From Ampelomyces quisqualis (Eukaryota; Ascomycota; Dothideomycetes; Pleosporales; Phaeosphaeriaceae), in the NCBI GenBank assembly GCA_018398575.1, contig JAGTXZ010000003.1, forward strand, positions 1,736,001 to 1,800,000: a stretch of DNA of 64,000 nucleotides, read 5' to 3'. Both the position numbers and the translations under genes were made by a program. Of this stretch, positions 48,457 to 60,492 are shown in pieces. Every line of letters begins with the position of its first letter. Position 1 is the first letter of the stretch. Below the pieces are notes generated by a model. It was not told the DNA's origin, did not search any database, and worked only from the letters and a program-made list of their open reading frames with translations.

Positions 48457-51309
48457 GGAAGGCATATCGATGATGATGAATTTATCGATGTCAAAAAGTT
48501 GAACGTTTATGGACAGATGAACGGCGAATACTGCTTCTGGAGCGCGGGGAAAACGGGCCGACCAGGGCTATTGCTGATTCGATAAAGAGGGTGGTGTCGA
48601 CAAAGACAATGAATGGACCGAGCAAGAGCTCAAATGAATGACTGCAACAGCACTGTGGTTTGGGGGCAGTGAAGGTACCGGAACCACGAGGGGACGGGGC
48701 CGCTGCAGTTAATAAAGGGCGGGGAACAGGGCAAGGCGCCATGCTCGCGGCCTGCAGGGCTGCGCCTATGGTCGGGAATCTGGAAGCTGGATTGTTGACG
48801 GGCAAGGAGCCCACATGCGTACAAACTTTCTTAGACGTGGTCCCGGTCCCACCAAGGGACTAGCCGGACCAGCCACTGGCCCACTCACGAGGGCGCGTCC
48901 AGGGATAGAAACCCACGCCAACCCAGACTGTCATAGCCGCTGGCCATCGATCGGCGCTAGAAAGCTTGACTGCAGCGACGGGTCGCTTTCATTTGGGGGC
49001 GCATGGGACTGCTGTTTCATGGCCACCGCCACCTCAGGAACACCCGCAGGGGCGACGTGTGATGGGACACCGACAGACGACAGGCGGGGACCTGCCGCCT
49101 CGACTTGACCTTCTCTTCGCAGCTGCATGCACAATTCCCATCGACAGACGACTTCATCCGGTCACTTTGGGCTTCGGAGTGCGTGCGCCAATGCAGAATA
49201 CATAGTCACCAAGGACACTGGCGCATCGTTCGCCCCGCTACACGGCAAGGTCCTCGTGGCTCGCCGCATCCCACCGCGGCAAGAAGTTGGTGTGGAGTAT
49301 GCGGGTCCCGGAGTCCATGTGGGAGAACATCCGCGCTTGGCGAGAGCATTCATTTCCGGAGCCTGGTTATCGTGTACGGAGTATTACTGAAACTCATCGA
49401 CAAGACTTGTGGCGGGATTCTTTGGTTGCAATAAGAACTGACGTCTACGGTCTGCTCACGCCTCGTTTGCCCAGCTTTGTTTCGAACTGTCTGGTCGTTG
49501 TTGAGGAAAAGGACAAGGGTATGAGGGTCGACCATGGTTTAGTTTGCATGAATGCCTGAAAGAATGCTGGCAGCTGTTGCCAGTTGGCATGAGTCGGCAT
49601 CGCCCCACAGATGTGTTCTGTTTTGGACAGTATGCCGACGAGGCACAGCGGTGCTGACGACACCTTGGACAGGCAGTGTACAGCAGCAGTGTGAGACTCG
49701 ACTGTTTTCTCAATCTAGCTTCGTTGCATAGCACTGAGCAGGTCAGCTCGACTTTTGCACAACAAACACGTCGCATCATCTACATAGTACAAAGAAATTG
49801 CAACATCAGCCCCAAACCAAGAAAACAACCAACCATTTGTCACAACGCCTTGTTATCTTGCACGGACTAGACAAACACAAGGCCCTCCAGGGCTCCTATT
49901 CAACAGGACAAACGCACGTTGTCTTGACTCCTCACCCAGCCCAGCCACGCCACTTCGTATCCCCAAACACGCGAGGGGCCCTTCCACGCGAAACTGTCCG
50001 AAAAAACGACATTACACCCTCTTAATATCGACAAGCGAACGAATCGAAAAAGAACCAATACCCCTTTAGCTCGGAGTTTATCGACGTTTTCGTAATCCCT
50101 CTCGGGTTCATGGACACGTGTCTACGTCATCCAGCACAAGCAAGCACCCACAATCCATCTACATGTGTAATATGCAAGCCAAAAACTTTTGCGCTCGAGA
50201 CGCTTCCCCCCATTATTGAAGTAATTCTCTCCAAATTAAAACTCCAGTCTTGATTCGCTCGCGTCGCTTACTTACCACGTAGGTAGTGGATCACGGCCCG
50301 CCCCTTTGAGAGGGAGCGTTTTTTCTTCTTCCTTCTTTTGAGCTGCATGAGCGTGGATCGTGCATGTCTGCCGTGCCGTGTTACATACTGGGGACACCCA
50401 CACCCACACACATTACGACAACCTAGCATCTGGAGCTGGACATGTTGTCGCGAAAGTCACAGAAAGTCGTCGTAGGTACTCCGTAGGCAGGGGAGGGGAG
50501 GTAAGCCACTGCGAACTACACAGCCATGTACAGTTCCAGACCGTACACGAAAACACTATTTCCCCCCTTTCCCTGCGGCGGTGCATCGCGCCGTCGCATC
50601 GCTGCACCCATCACCGTCGATCCAAATATCTTGGGAGGCAACTTGACGTTCTTAATCCTCTGCTGGAGATGAATCAATAAAACTGTTGTATCCTAGTTCG
50701 TCGCAATAACAATTGTGCGGCCATCCTGCCTTGCCGTAAAAGATTCCGCCCGTAAGGGATCACGCTATCGCTGCCTACGTAGCTAAGAAGCAAGAGGGAG
50801 TGCCACGGCAGAAATGCTCTCAATACGGCGTGTAAATAGCCAATTGTACTGCTGTGCACCAGCTAGTGTGATCCCTTGTCGATAAATCTTTACGGTATGC
50901 TGGGTATGGTAGTTTCAGACTTTCAGTGCGCAAACGTCCTGCATGCGAGACGCGCATTGTTTCGAGACAACTCGTGGTGGCGCAGCCATCCGCGCGAAGC
51001 ATGCCACTTTAATTTCTAACCACTGGCGGCATGTTCGTCTGAACTGACAGAAAAAATCTGCGTATATTGCCTGCGGGCGCCATTTCGAGAGAGCCTTGGT
51101 TTGCTTGAAATGAAAAGACCACATATGCCTTGGTTGAGCCTGCGCCAAGATCTACACTCATTTCGTGTCTGTGGAAAAACGCCCCAAACCAGCCTCCATT
51201 GGTGAGGATATATGACGCCAGTGCTAATGCTACGCACACGCTATGGTAGTCCAGTCTGGACATGCATTGCCAAAAAACCGCCCGAGATGATGCGTACAAA
51301 GGAAGCTTT
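48457..51309. other. 2.85-kb gap without a recognisable gene
   Basis: Upstream of the GH128 gene and downstream of cullin-3. Open frames of 60-109 codons overlap on both strands and show no domain. It contains TACGGAGTA at 49375, TACTCCGTA at 50477 and a short CA-rich run near 50395-50415. The GH128 promoter presumably lies in its left part. Confidence 0.5.
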
Positions 51310-53880
51310 TTAAGCCAGATAACGATACGAATCTACCGTTGCCTCATCGATACGCTCGAGGTATTCGCGCTCAATCAGCGACTCAATGCGCTTCTTAATC
51401 ATGTTGACTTCAGGCCTGAATTGCTGTGCAAGCTGACCAAGAGTTTCGGAAACGAGCTGCTGATGCGAAAGCTCCTTGCGTTGCCTATCAAGGCGGTTAG
51501 TACATGACAAACATAAAATCATAATAAACGTACTTCATAATGCGCACCACAGCAGCCTCCACGCAGAACTGCCGAGAGTCGTCATTCTTCTTTTCCGTCT
51601 CCCGTCGTTCTCGGTCACTCTCGACCTTGTTGCCGCTGCTGACGACGCCGACCTTGAGCTTAACGAATTTACCGGAAAAGCCTTCGTTGAAAGAGAAGCG
51701 GTCGGTTGGTTTGACATCCTTGGACATGGGCTCTTTTATCAAGATGCGTGTCTTTGGCGCCACGGCAAGTGACTGTAAATTCCTAATCAGATCGCTGCGG
51801 GGAATGTTAGTTTGGGCTTGGATCTCGTCAAACGTCAGGTGTTGGTCTGCGGGCAGGTCATTGAATAGGAGGAGGATGACCATGCCGTACGTCGATACGT
51901 TGAGGTCATGTCGGCGCTCCTTGAACGTGCCGTCCTTTTGCAGAGCCTTGGGGAAGACGGCCTTGATATCCGCTGAACCCATGTTGGCCAGCCAAGTAAG
52001 CTGTCGCCCCGAGTGCTTTTCATTGTAGTACTTCTCGAAGCCACGCTTCACCTTCTCAATCACGGCTGGGAAGTTGCACTTCGGACGACCCTCCTGCTCT
52101 TCGGCCCCTGTACCGCCCATGGTCTCCAGTGGCCACGTCATGCTGGTCAAAACGCTTATTGAGAGCTCGATACGCTTGGGATCTTTCTCACCGAGACCCT
52201 CTACGTGCTTCTTAAAACCAGCGGTAAGCTCTTCGGAGATCGTCATATCCTTGAACATGGCTTCCAGTTTCAGTGTGAAGTTGTTTCCAAGCTCAATCTT
52301 CATCTTCGAGATCATCTGCTTCTCAACCTCGTTGCTGATAGACTTGTTCATGAGTAGTCGTCTACAGAGGTGCTTCTTGTAGTACCGCTCAAACAAGTCC
52401 TTGTCCTGGACATACCGGAGGAGGATAATGGCCTTCTCGAGAACAGTGTCGACTTCCATCTCGGTCTTACCCTTGATGCCCTTCTTCATGTTCTCGTCAA
52501 TGAAGAGCGAGATGTACTCGGAAGATCGCGGGAAAGTGGGCGAATTGATAAACTCCTTCAGACTGTTCGTTATAGCTTGTTGTAGCAGGGGATCGGCTGC
52601 AAAGGCGTCTCTCCATATTTTGTCGAACCTATCTTTGAGCGAGAGCACGTCTTCCACCCACTTGATGGCCGCCACGGTCTGTTGATTGAGTGACTTTTCT
52701 TGCGCAGTGCCCTTGCCTTTGTCTGCAGGGTCTGCGACAGGAACGGGCGCTGGAGCCTGTGACGCGGCAATCGCCTCATTGTTGATGTCCGTTCCCATGT
52801 CGACGATGCGCTTTTGCACCGCTCGCGTGGTTTCGGTTTTCTTCTCGTCCACGCGCCTGTCCAAGTCGTATACGAGGTTGAGCTCCTCCAGTCTGCTGTT
52901 GTCGATCATAAATCGAACGCCACTCTCCATCTCAACAAGCTCATGTATCCGGTTCTTGATCAGCTCGTCCTCGACCACTTTCAGAATCTTGGGACCAGTA
53001 CTCTCCAGCAGAGTCTGCTTGCATCGCTCCTCTTCTTCGTATATCCTCCGCCGCGCATGTTTGCAGTATGCTCCAGCGTCGGAATCTCTCAGTAGAAGCT
53101 CCGACTCGATCTTGTAGAAGGTGCGGCTACTTTCTAGGTACACTTTCTCGAAAGAGACATTGTAAAGGCGCTGTTCCTCAAAACCAGTGTCGCCTTCGTG
53201 GAGACCTTCGAGCACCCATACGCAGGACTTGACGAGGTGCTTGTCGATGACATCGCCGTCACGTTCCATGGATATCTGATCGAGAATGATGTGGTTCAGA
53301 AGACCCAGAACTGCCCGAGCGTCGGTGTCGGAGATGTGTGAATTGAGGATTTCGTCGCGAAACAAGACCATAGCAGCGTTGTAGATCGAAGGCCGTCGAT
53401 GATCCGCACAGTACACGCGATCCTGAAGCCAGTCTGTTAGCTTACAAGTCATCACAGATGAGTTTGCGTAGAGCGTGTCCTTACCATGTACATGAGCACG
53501 TCTGCCAACATGCTCATACAGACCTGGTGGTCGCCCCATGCTTGCTTCAATCCTTTCAGGAACTTCTCCCCGGCTACACGGCGCTCATTCGGGCTCGTGG
53601 TGCCAGCGCCCTGGGCATCTGCGAGGAGGTTGGGCGACAGGAGTTGCTGAATGGACGCGCGCACTTCGCTGGCCAGCCAACTCCGCTCGAACTCGTGAAC
53701 TTTGTTGTAGAGTTGTTCGCCCTTCTTCTTCAGGACGATGCGGTAGGCGTGACGGTACAGCTCTTCATATGATAGCTTGGATGCGTTCTTGGTGTGGATC
53801 TCCTTGAAGGCCAGCTCGATAAGCGACCATGTATCCTCGAAGTCGACCTCGTCGCCGTGTAGGCCCTGTTTCGGCAGCAT
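51310..53880 (-). CDS. cul3: Cullin-3, scaffold of CUL3-RING ubiquitin ligases
   Basis: Three exons (53880-53485, 53422-51534, 51484-51310) are separated by introns of 62 and 49 nt and encode 819 residues, a normal cullin length. The N-terminal cullin repeats begin with D-F-E-D-T-W-S-L-I and include A-D-V-L-M-Y-M-D-R-V-Y across the first splice, as in CUL3. The cullin homology domain runs from about residue 430 (K-D-L-F-E-R-Y-Y-K-K-H-L). The end has the neddylation site V-V-R-I-M-K, with the Lys codon split by the second intron, followed by the Nedd8/winged-helix segment and the terminal Y-R-Y-L-A. CUL3 binds BTB-domain adaptors and the RING protein Rbx1 to ubiquitinate substrates in nucleus and cytosol. 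A Gln/Ala/Pro linker near residues 380-400 is variable in fungi. Confidence 0.95.
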
Positions 53881-54436
53881 TGTCAGTTCTGGGCAGGGCA
53901 GCGGTGTCGCAACCGCAGAAGAATGGCACGGAACCCAAAGTTATCAATATGCGTCGTGACGTGAGGTGAAGCCGCGCGGGGTGAAGGTGAATGTGCCAGA
54001 CTTACCCTGCGTGGAGGCCGGATGCGTTGTCTGCCCCTTCCTGCGATCATCTTGTGCTTGAGGTTTGCGCACTGAAGGTGGTGGACGAGTTTCGGCGTGC
54101 AATGCGGGCAAGTGCGGAGGAGGTGCGCCGGAGTGGAGGCTCGGCGGCGCCGATGTGTATGGTGTGGCTGCCTCAGAGCCGTCGCAGCGCAAGGAAGGGG
54201 GGCAGGTCAAGGAGTCTCTGCGACTGCGCGCAAAGGGTGGCTGGCGTTGCGGTTTCAGTCGGGGTCCCTGCCCGCAAGCAGCTCTGCAGCCTGCACCGCA
54301 GTAACAAGGATGACGATGTTGCCCGTGGTCGGTGCACGGGGCTTTTGCGCGCCGCTGCGGTCGAGATGGACCTTCACCACCACTACACTGCTCTGCAGCA
54401 GCTTATTCTATTTTCGGCCACCTTCGCCTAGTGACC
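53881..54436. promoter_or_regulatory. Divergent promoter between cullin-3 and ZIM17
   Basis: 556 bp separate the two start codons on opposite strands. The stretch is G+C-rich and open in several frames without a domain. No specific site was recognised. Confidence 0.5.
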
Positions 54437-55100
54437 ATGCGCCCGGCAGCCTCTTTGTCGCGCACCTTGGCCCGCGCAACTGCGCCTCACGCGCTCAAAG
54501 CAACCCCAACGAGACACATTCCACAACGGCTTCTTCACACGCTGCGAACGTCACACGGCACCCGCCCTTCACCCGCCCTGTCGCGGCTGCGCGTGCCGCC
54601 GCCCCCACGTCGCTACGGGTCGTGCTCCACTGCCCCAAAGCAGCCCGGCACATCGACCGCCGCTCCAGAGTCCAGACTGGATCGCGAACAAGTCCCGTCC
54701 TACGAGTTGACCTTCACATGCAATGTCTGCAAAACGCGCTCGTCGCACCGCCTATCCAAGCAAGGCTACCACAAAGGCACTGTCCTGATATCATGTCCGG
54801 ATTGCAAGAATCGACATCTGATCAGCGACCACTTGAAGGTGGGAACATGCCGCGGGTTGGCCGCCTGACCATGCTGACCATGGGCAGATATTCTCGGACA
54901 AGTCGGTCACCATTGAAGATCTGATGCGAGAGAAGGGCAACCTGGTGAAGAAAGGCTCTCTCAGTGCAGAAGGAGACGTTGAGTTTTGGGACGACGGCAC
55001 CTCGACGCCTCGATCTGCCCAATTCCACCCGGAATCCAAACCGAAAGGTGACGAGCGCTTCGTTGAGCAACCCCATTCGCAAAAGCCCTCGTCCGACTGA
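54437..55100 (+). CDS. zim17: Zim17/Hep1 mitochondrial Hsp70 escort protein (DNL zinc finger)
   Basis: Two exons (54437-54838 and 54888-55100) flank a 49-nt intron starting GTGGGA and ending GGGCAG, with branch box CTGAC. They encode 204 residues. The chosen start, M-R-P-A-A-S-L-S-R-T-L-A-R, begins an Arg-rich, acid-free leader typical of matrix proteins. The zinc ribbon has C-N-V-C near residue 97 and C-P-D-C about 25 residues on, followed by N-R-H-L-I-S-D-H-L, where most family members have D-N-L. In yeast this protein keeps the mitochondrial Hsp70 Ssc1 soluble and so supports import and Fe-S assembly. The C-terminal tail after the zinc ribbon is Ser/Lys/Glu-rich. It is divergently arranged with cullin-3. 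Confidence 0.92.
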
Positions 55101-55559
55101 GGCCCCAAATTGAACTACCAAGCTGCCAGTCAGCATGACGACACCCTGTACAAAAGCGTCATCTGTAAAATAGTGTCCAGATGCGAAGAGCGCGCAAAAC
55201 GCTTCGCCAAGGGCGTGTAGAACGACTGAACGATTTGCAATATCACGATATATACATTGTCATTGACCGCATAGCCAATGCCGACTGTATTGAGGGTACG
55301 ATAATGAATTATGCATATCGCGAACATTGCTCATTGTCTACATGTCCAAGACCTTGCCAGGGCCCTTGCAGATGGGTACTAAATGAGGATTGGCAAGAAC
55401 ATATGTCAAACCCGAGCTTGATTCTAACCAGGCAACAGCCATTCGTACCACAGTGCGCGGGTACACAGTGAATTCTCCATGTTTTGATGGCAGACTTCCG
55501 TCCACTCCCGCAGTGGCCATGGAACGTCATATAGCGGCGTGGTCCAATGCTCGTTGTCT
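55101..55559. other. Intergenic between convergent ZIM17 and SUA5
   Basis: 459 bp between two stop codons on opposite strands. No gene or repeat recognised. Confidence 0.5.
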
Positions 55560-56888
55560 TCACATTCTGATCTCAGCCGCTTTCCGCAACCTATTCATGA
55601 CTGCTGTGGCAATATCGTCATCGACCTTGTCGTCAATGCCTTCCACGTAGATGGCATCGACGTTCTTCTTGTCAAGCTCCCTCAGCGCAGAGAATAATCC
55701 TCTTGCAACGTCCTCGGTCGAAGCACCCAGATTAATGTCCCATACTTCCAAGCCCTCTGCAGCAGTATATTTTTGCGCGTGCGGCACTTGATGCTGGATG
55801 ACCGAGCGCAGAAGGTTTGACATGCGCGATGAATCGTTGAGCGTGGAGGACGCAAATGCAGGCTGTCCCGTCTCGCCGACGTGTCCTTTGGTGCTCGAGG
55901 CTTTCTGATCATCTGTCGTCAAGCTCAGAGCGCTTTCCCAACTCTTCGTCCGGATGATACCAATTCTCTTTCTGATCTTCAGTTCCTCAACACTTGGCCT
56001 GCCAGCACCAATTTCGAAAAGCACAACTTCTGCCTTCGGACTGTAATGCCTGTACTTCATACCTGGTGCTCTAGGCTTTTCCGCGCCTCCTTCTTGCTTA
56101 TCTTTGTATCCTATTGTGACGTTTTCCCACCCAGGACACTGTCTCAACTGATCCACCGTAACACCACCAGGTCGCAATATTGATGGCGGATTAGACAAGC
56201 CGTCCACAACGGTACTCTCCACACCAACTTCACACGGCCCACCATCTAGGATGGTGTGTATCCTTCCCTCAAGATCGTCGAAGACATGTTCTGCTGCGGT
56301 CGGAGAAGGGCGAGTCGAGGCATTTGCGGAAGGCGCAGCGAGTGGGCGACCACAGAGGCGCATAAGTGACAGCGCTAAAATCGACCGTGGCATACGTGCA
56401 CCAAAGGTGGGTAGGCCGGCCGTCACTTCAGGGGCTAGTATAGAGTTCGCAGGGGCCGGTAGGATGATTGTCAATGGGCCAGGCCAGAAGCGCTTGATCA
56501 GCGACTTATATATAGCTGGAATGGAGTCGTTTTTCGCTTGCAAAGATCCACAAGAAATCTCTCGCTGCCCAGACAGCAGTGCACGCAGTTGGGGTAGCGA
56601 ATGGATGTGAACGATCAGAGGGTTATCCGCAGGCCTTCCTTTCGTGGCAAATATTGCCTTCACGGCCGAGCTCCTGGTCGCATCGGCTCCGAGGCCATAC
56701 ACGGTCTCTGTTGGAAAAGCCACGGGCACATTGGTATGAATCAAGTCTTGCGCAGCTCTCTTCAAGCTCTCATAATCCTCCCCGTGTATATAATCAATCT
56801 CCCATTCGTCAATCAGGTCTTGTTCCGATACCTTGACAGTGATCGTGCCTAGCTTTTGTGGATCCACTGCTAAGATCTTGGTCTCCAT
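55560..56888 (-). CDS. sua5: Sua5/YrdC L-threonylcarbamoyladenylate synthase
   Basis: Single exon, 442 residues. It makes threonylcarbamoyl-AMP from Thr, bicarbonate and ATP, the first step of t6A modification at position 37 of ANN-decoding tRNAs, and acts in cytosol and mitochondria. The YrdC domain spans about residues 45-260. It contains F-P-T-E-T-V-Y-G-L-G, K-G-R-P-A-D-N-P-L, W-P-G-P-L-T, S-A-N-A-S-T-R-P-S-P-T and V-E-S-T-V-V-D. The Sua5 C-terminal domain starts after the linker ending A-P-G-M-K-Y-R-H-Y-S-P, which is conserved in Sua5. The internal SGR/SSTKG loop is fungal-type. A basic open frame lies upstream on the same strand (57217-56870) but in another frame, so a mitochondrial leader exon is possible though no junction was found. 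Confidence 0.95.
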   Translation of the reverse strand: METKILAVDPQKLGTITVKVSEQDLIDEWEIDYIHGEDYESLKRAAQDLIHTNVPVAFPTETVYGLGADATRSSAVKAIFATKGRPADNPLIVHIHSLPQLRALLSGQREISCGSLQAKNDSIPAIYKSLIKRFWPGPLTIILPAPANSILAPEVTAGLPTFGARMPRSILALSLMRLCGRPLAAPSANASTRPSPTAAEHVFDDLEGRIHTILDGGPCEVGVESTVVDGLSNPPSILRPGGVTVDQLRQCPGWENVTIGYKDKQEGGAEKPRAPGMKYRHYSPKAEVVLFEIGAGRPSVEELKIRKRIGIIRTKSWESALSLTTDDQKASSTKGHVGETGQPAFASSTLNDSSRMSNLLRSVIQHQVPHAQKYTAAEGLEVWDINLGASTEDVARGLFSALRELDKKNVDAIYVEGIDDKVDDDIATAVMNRLRKAAEIRM

Positions 56889-57452
56889 GTTCGCAAACTC
56901 GTTTGGGTAAAGGTACTAGGTACGGCAAACTTTGGCAGTGGTAATTCTGGCGTATTCAGCGTGGTATTACCAGATCGTGCGGGACACGATGGGATGGCCT
57001 GTGCCAGAGAGTGATAGCGAGCCTGGTGGAAGAAGTGCTTCGTAGTTTTGACATTTGGTATGCGGGGTTGTGGTGTGGACATAGGCAGGATGACTGGTGT
57101 GAAGCTATTTTTTCGTTTCCGATCTGCGGGCCCTGCGCGCGTGACGTCATTTTCAAGATCGTGTTCGTACAAACTCATCCAAAAGTGCAACGACACAGCG
57201 CCCCATGAACGTATCAAAAGTCCTGATTATTAAAATGTGCCACGGAGCAATAGCCCTATATTGCACGCAACTATCGTATGATCAACGATAAAAAAGTTTA
57301 AGCAGACGCCATAGTACACCTCACAGGCAACCGTTATAGTAAGTCATAAACATCTAGGGAAGGGTATCCAGCCAACGCCGCCAGATGAAGCTATCTCCAA
57401 CCATGCACTGTGCCCGGCACCAAGCCTACAATCGAACCAGGATGAAAAAGCT
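56889..57452. other. Intergenic between SUA5 and RAD21, same strand
   Basis: 564 bp holding the SUA5 promoter and the RAD21 3' region. A minus-strand frame with an Arg/Ser-rich N-terminus (57217-56870) overlaps the SUA5 start and could belong to an alternative leader. Nothing else recognised. Confidence 0.45.
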
Positions 57453-59402
57453 TTACGCAGGTACAGAAACGTTTCGTGGAGCTTGGAGCATTGGTTCGGC
57501 TGGCACGTCAGCCTCACCTTGCGCTGCGGTCTGCTCTTCTGAAGCAACCTCGCCACTGGCACCAGTCTCTGCCCATTCTCCCCAAAGACCACGCTTAGCG
57601 CGAATGCGGATTGGACCGCCAAGTCCGTTCGTAGACTGCTCAACTTTGATCGCGTCTTTGGTTGCAAGAACTAGTACCTCAAAGAACATCTTGGTTGCAT
57701 CCTTTCGTGAAGTTCGTGTTTCAGGGAGCATGTCCTGGAACACAATGCTATTCTGTTGGCGTTGCGTCTCGCTCTCCTCGGCTTCCGGCCCGAAGCGTTC
57801 TCTTAGCAGATGAACAGCGTGTTTGGTTTCTAACGACACAGGACCGCTCTCTCCAGGATAGACAAGTGGCACCGTAGTGTCGTCGAAGTTGTCTGCAGCT
57901 GGCGAATTGAAGTCTTCCTCATCGTGCGACTGTGGCTGAATGGGATCATCGAGAAGCTCGGTATGGTCATCGCCACCTCCTACCATCGAATCCCCGCCTC
58001 CGATGCCTCCCATGTCTCCTAAAGATGGATCTTCGAGCTCGAATTCAAGTTGGGGTGTCTTTTCTGCACCGGCAGCAGCTTCATCGTCTTCAGTGCCCAA
58101 GTCAGCAACGCCACTATCTCTTTTGCGCTTCTGGCTGGGTCGTGAAACAACCTCCAAAGAGAGAATACCGCGCAGCTCGGGCGCCCAACCTTGGCTCCGG
58201 CCGTCTCCAAGAATGTTAGACACGAACCCGCCAGACCGCTGCATATTCATCAACGCCATGAGAAGTGGGTCGCGTGGTAGAAATGAGGGTGCCTTGAGAA
58301 TCTTGTCTCGATTTTGTTGCTGCTCTCGGAGTGTGGCGGTAGATAGCATGGTCTCCGCGTCCTGCGCAAGGACCCTGCGGCGCTTGGCTCGAGCCTGGTG
58401 GACAGACTCTTCCTGCTCCTGTTCCTGATCGGGCTCGAACACGGTTGCATTCAGGTCAGCGACTTCTTGAGCAAGCCGGGTCTCCTCTTTTTCACCGAGC
58501 TCACTGAGAGGGGACTCTTCGCGCGCTAATTGTGGAATATCGCCCGCTACGGAAGGGTTGACCGAGATGTCCATATCTGGCATGCCGCCCATGGCGACAT
58601 CGTTGTCGTCATTGAGATTGGCGTCTTGCGCACGGGGTAGTTCGGTCAAATCGTCGCCCATGTCAAGGTTAAGGTCATCCTCGGGCAGGTCCTTCTCATA
58701 AAGGCCAAGCTCCTCGGATGCACGGCGCTCCAGAGGTGCGTTGCGACCCATTTCAATGCTCGTACCCTCATTGAAGATTGTTGTTGGCTGGACATCGTCG
58801 TCGCCAAAGTCTAGATCAAGGTCGGCCTCTTCCACTTCCACGTGCTCCCGGCGTGGCTGCTCGATGCTGCCCGAGAGATATTGGCTGTTGTCCCAAGCCG
58901 GCATGGTCGGGTTTCCAAAGTCGAGATTGTTGTCCATGTTTTGCGACAGGAGGAAGTCGAGATCGGGCGGGGCCGCCAGAATATCGAGATCAAGATCAGT
59001 GATCATATCTGGAAGGGTCAAGCTTGTTGGGTTCGCGATGTGTGTTTGGGCAGGTTGATCAATGTTTCCCGGACGGAAAGCCTACGACACGTGAGCCATG
59101 ATGGGGTTCCGAAAGCAGGCTTTACGTACCATTTTAATCTTCCACAACGCCTCATTACAGTCCTCGTGCAAGTAGAATGCCTTTCTGTTATAGATGCGCA
59201 CCACACCTAGAAGCAGCTGACCGTTCAAGCGCAAGGCCAGAGGGCCACCGGCAGCCACCTCGGGCCGCATGATGACCTCGATGTCCTCATTGATCTTGTC
59301 TTGAAGGACTTGCTGTTTAGTGAGCTTCTTGAGCTGCATGGCGGCAATCCAGACGTGAGCCAGCTGGCCTGATTTGAAAAGAAGGTCTTCTGAGAAAAAC
59401 AT
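57453..59402 (-). CDS. rad21: Cohesin kleisin subunit Rad21/Scc1
   Basis: Two exons (59402-59130 and 59081-57453) flank a 48-nt phase-0 intron (GTACGT to TCGTAG) and encode 633 residues. The N-terminal Rad21/Rec8 domain (residues 1-105) begins M-F-F-S-E-D-L-L-F and includes R-I-Y-N-R-K-A-F-Y and N-E-A-L-W-K-I-K-M; it binds Smc3. A long acidic middle follows. S-I-E-M-G-R at residues 199-204 fits the separase cleavage consensus of yeast Scc1 (S-x-E-x-G-R). The C-terminal winged helix (about 545-610) has A-T-K-M-F-F-E-V-L-V-L and ends R-G-L-W-G-E-W; it binds Smc1. The full form suggests the mitotic kleisin rather than Rec8. Nothing is truncated. Confidence 0.95.
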
Positions 59403-60492
59403 GGTGGCGGTTGAGGGGCGGTGTTGGGGCGAAGGTTTGAAAAGACAAGTCGCGTCGGGCGGTGTTGTTTATGTCGGCGCGTCGGCGGCGACAGTGGACG
59501 CGCAGGCAAAAGTTACGCGCCGCCGAGGTAAAAAATGATGCGTAAATGGGCGCGCAGCAATATCAATGGCAGTGAATTGTACAGAGATGTCGCGACGATG
59601 GTGTGGGAGTTTCGCGCCGGGGGGTGATGGTCCGGGAGCAAGCAGGGTCGACGAGGCTGGTTGAGGCTGGGCTGGGCAGGCGAGCACGATCCAAGTTCCA
59701 CTCCGCTTAGTCATGCCACCCACATGCAAGACCACGGAGTACTTACGGAGTACTACTGCGCACCCGTAGGTACGACGAAATGCCTTCCCTTGAGCACAAT
59801 CTGCTGTTGCTCGCGATGTCCGTGTGAACGTATTTCGAACAGACATTCTTTGACTCATCTCTTGCGCTGCCGAGTGGCTTTGGTCAGGTCATGTGACACT
59901 GCCAACACGACCACATGGCAAGGACACGACGCATCTCCAAGAGGAAGAATGATGTGCCAAAGACTATTCGTACTCCGTACCGAGTAGACATCAGATGCAA
60001 AGCACAGGGATGATGGTCCGCATCTACGTGGCCAAGTGAATGACATCACTGCGGCAGAGCAGAGGCGCGCCGTCACTTGACGCGCAGGTGAATCGGTGCC
60101 TGCCAAGACATTTGCACATGCTGTGAGTCTTGAGACAGACTCCTCGATGCAGCTCGTGGGATGTGAGCATGTTTGGCGAGTGCAGTCTGCAAACGTCGCT
60201 GTCGGAGGGCCCGCACCACGAGTCCCATGTATTCAGCCACACGTCTTGCCATCTGGCCGTCGCGACGATGAAACTCGGAGTTTGACCCCAGATCGCCGCC
60301 GGCCTGGCCCCTGCTTGCAGATAACATGGTCGCGTTTTACCTGATTCATCTGGACGCGGATCCATGCGCAGCATCGATGCCATAAGTGACTCCTGCTCCC
60401 CTCGAAGCCGCTTGTCCATTCCACCTACTCCGTACAACCGGCCCACTTCGAGCGCAGCGCAACACTGCAGGTGGCCATCTGGCCACGCCAAC
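59403..60492. promoter_or_regulatory. Divergent RAD21/PMR1 promoter with clustered TACGGAGTA words
   Basis: 1.09 kb separate the two start codons. It carries CACGGAGTA at 59733, TACGGAGTA at 59744, TACTCCGTA at 59971 and TACTCCGTA at 60426, the densest cluster of this word in the window. The first two are direct repeats 11 bp apart, about one helical turn. No gene was recognised. An upstream in-frame ATG for PMR1 lies at 60364. Confidence 0.5.

Noticed and set aside
48460..51309. Several 60-109 codon frames as genes
   Set aside because: They overlap on both strands, show no domains and no consistent splice signals.
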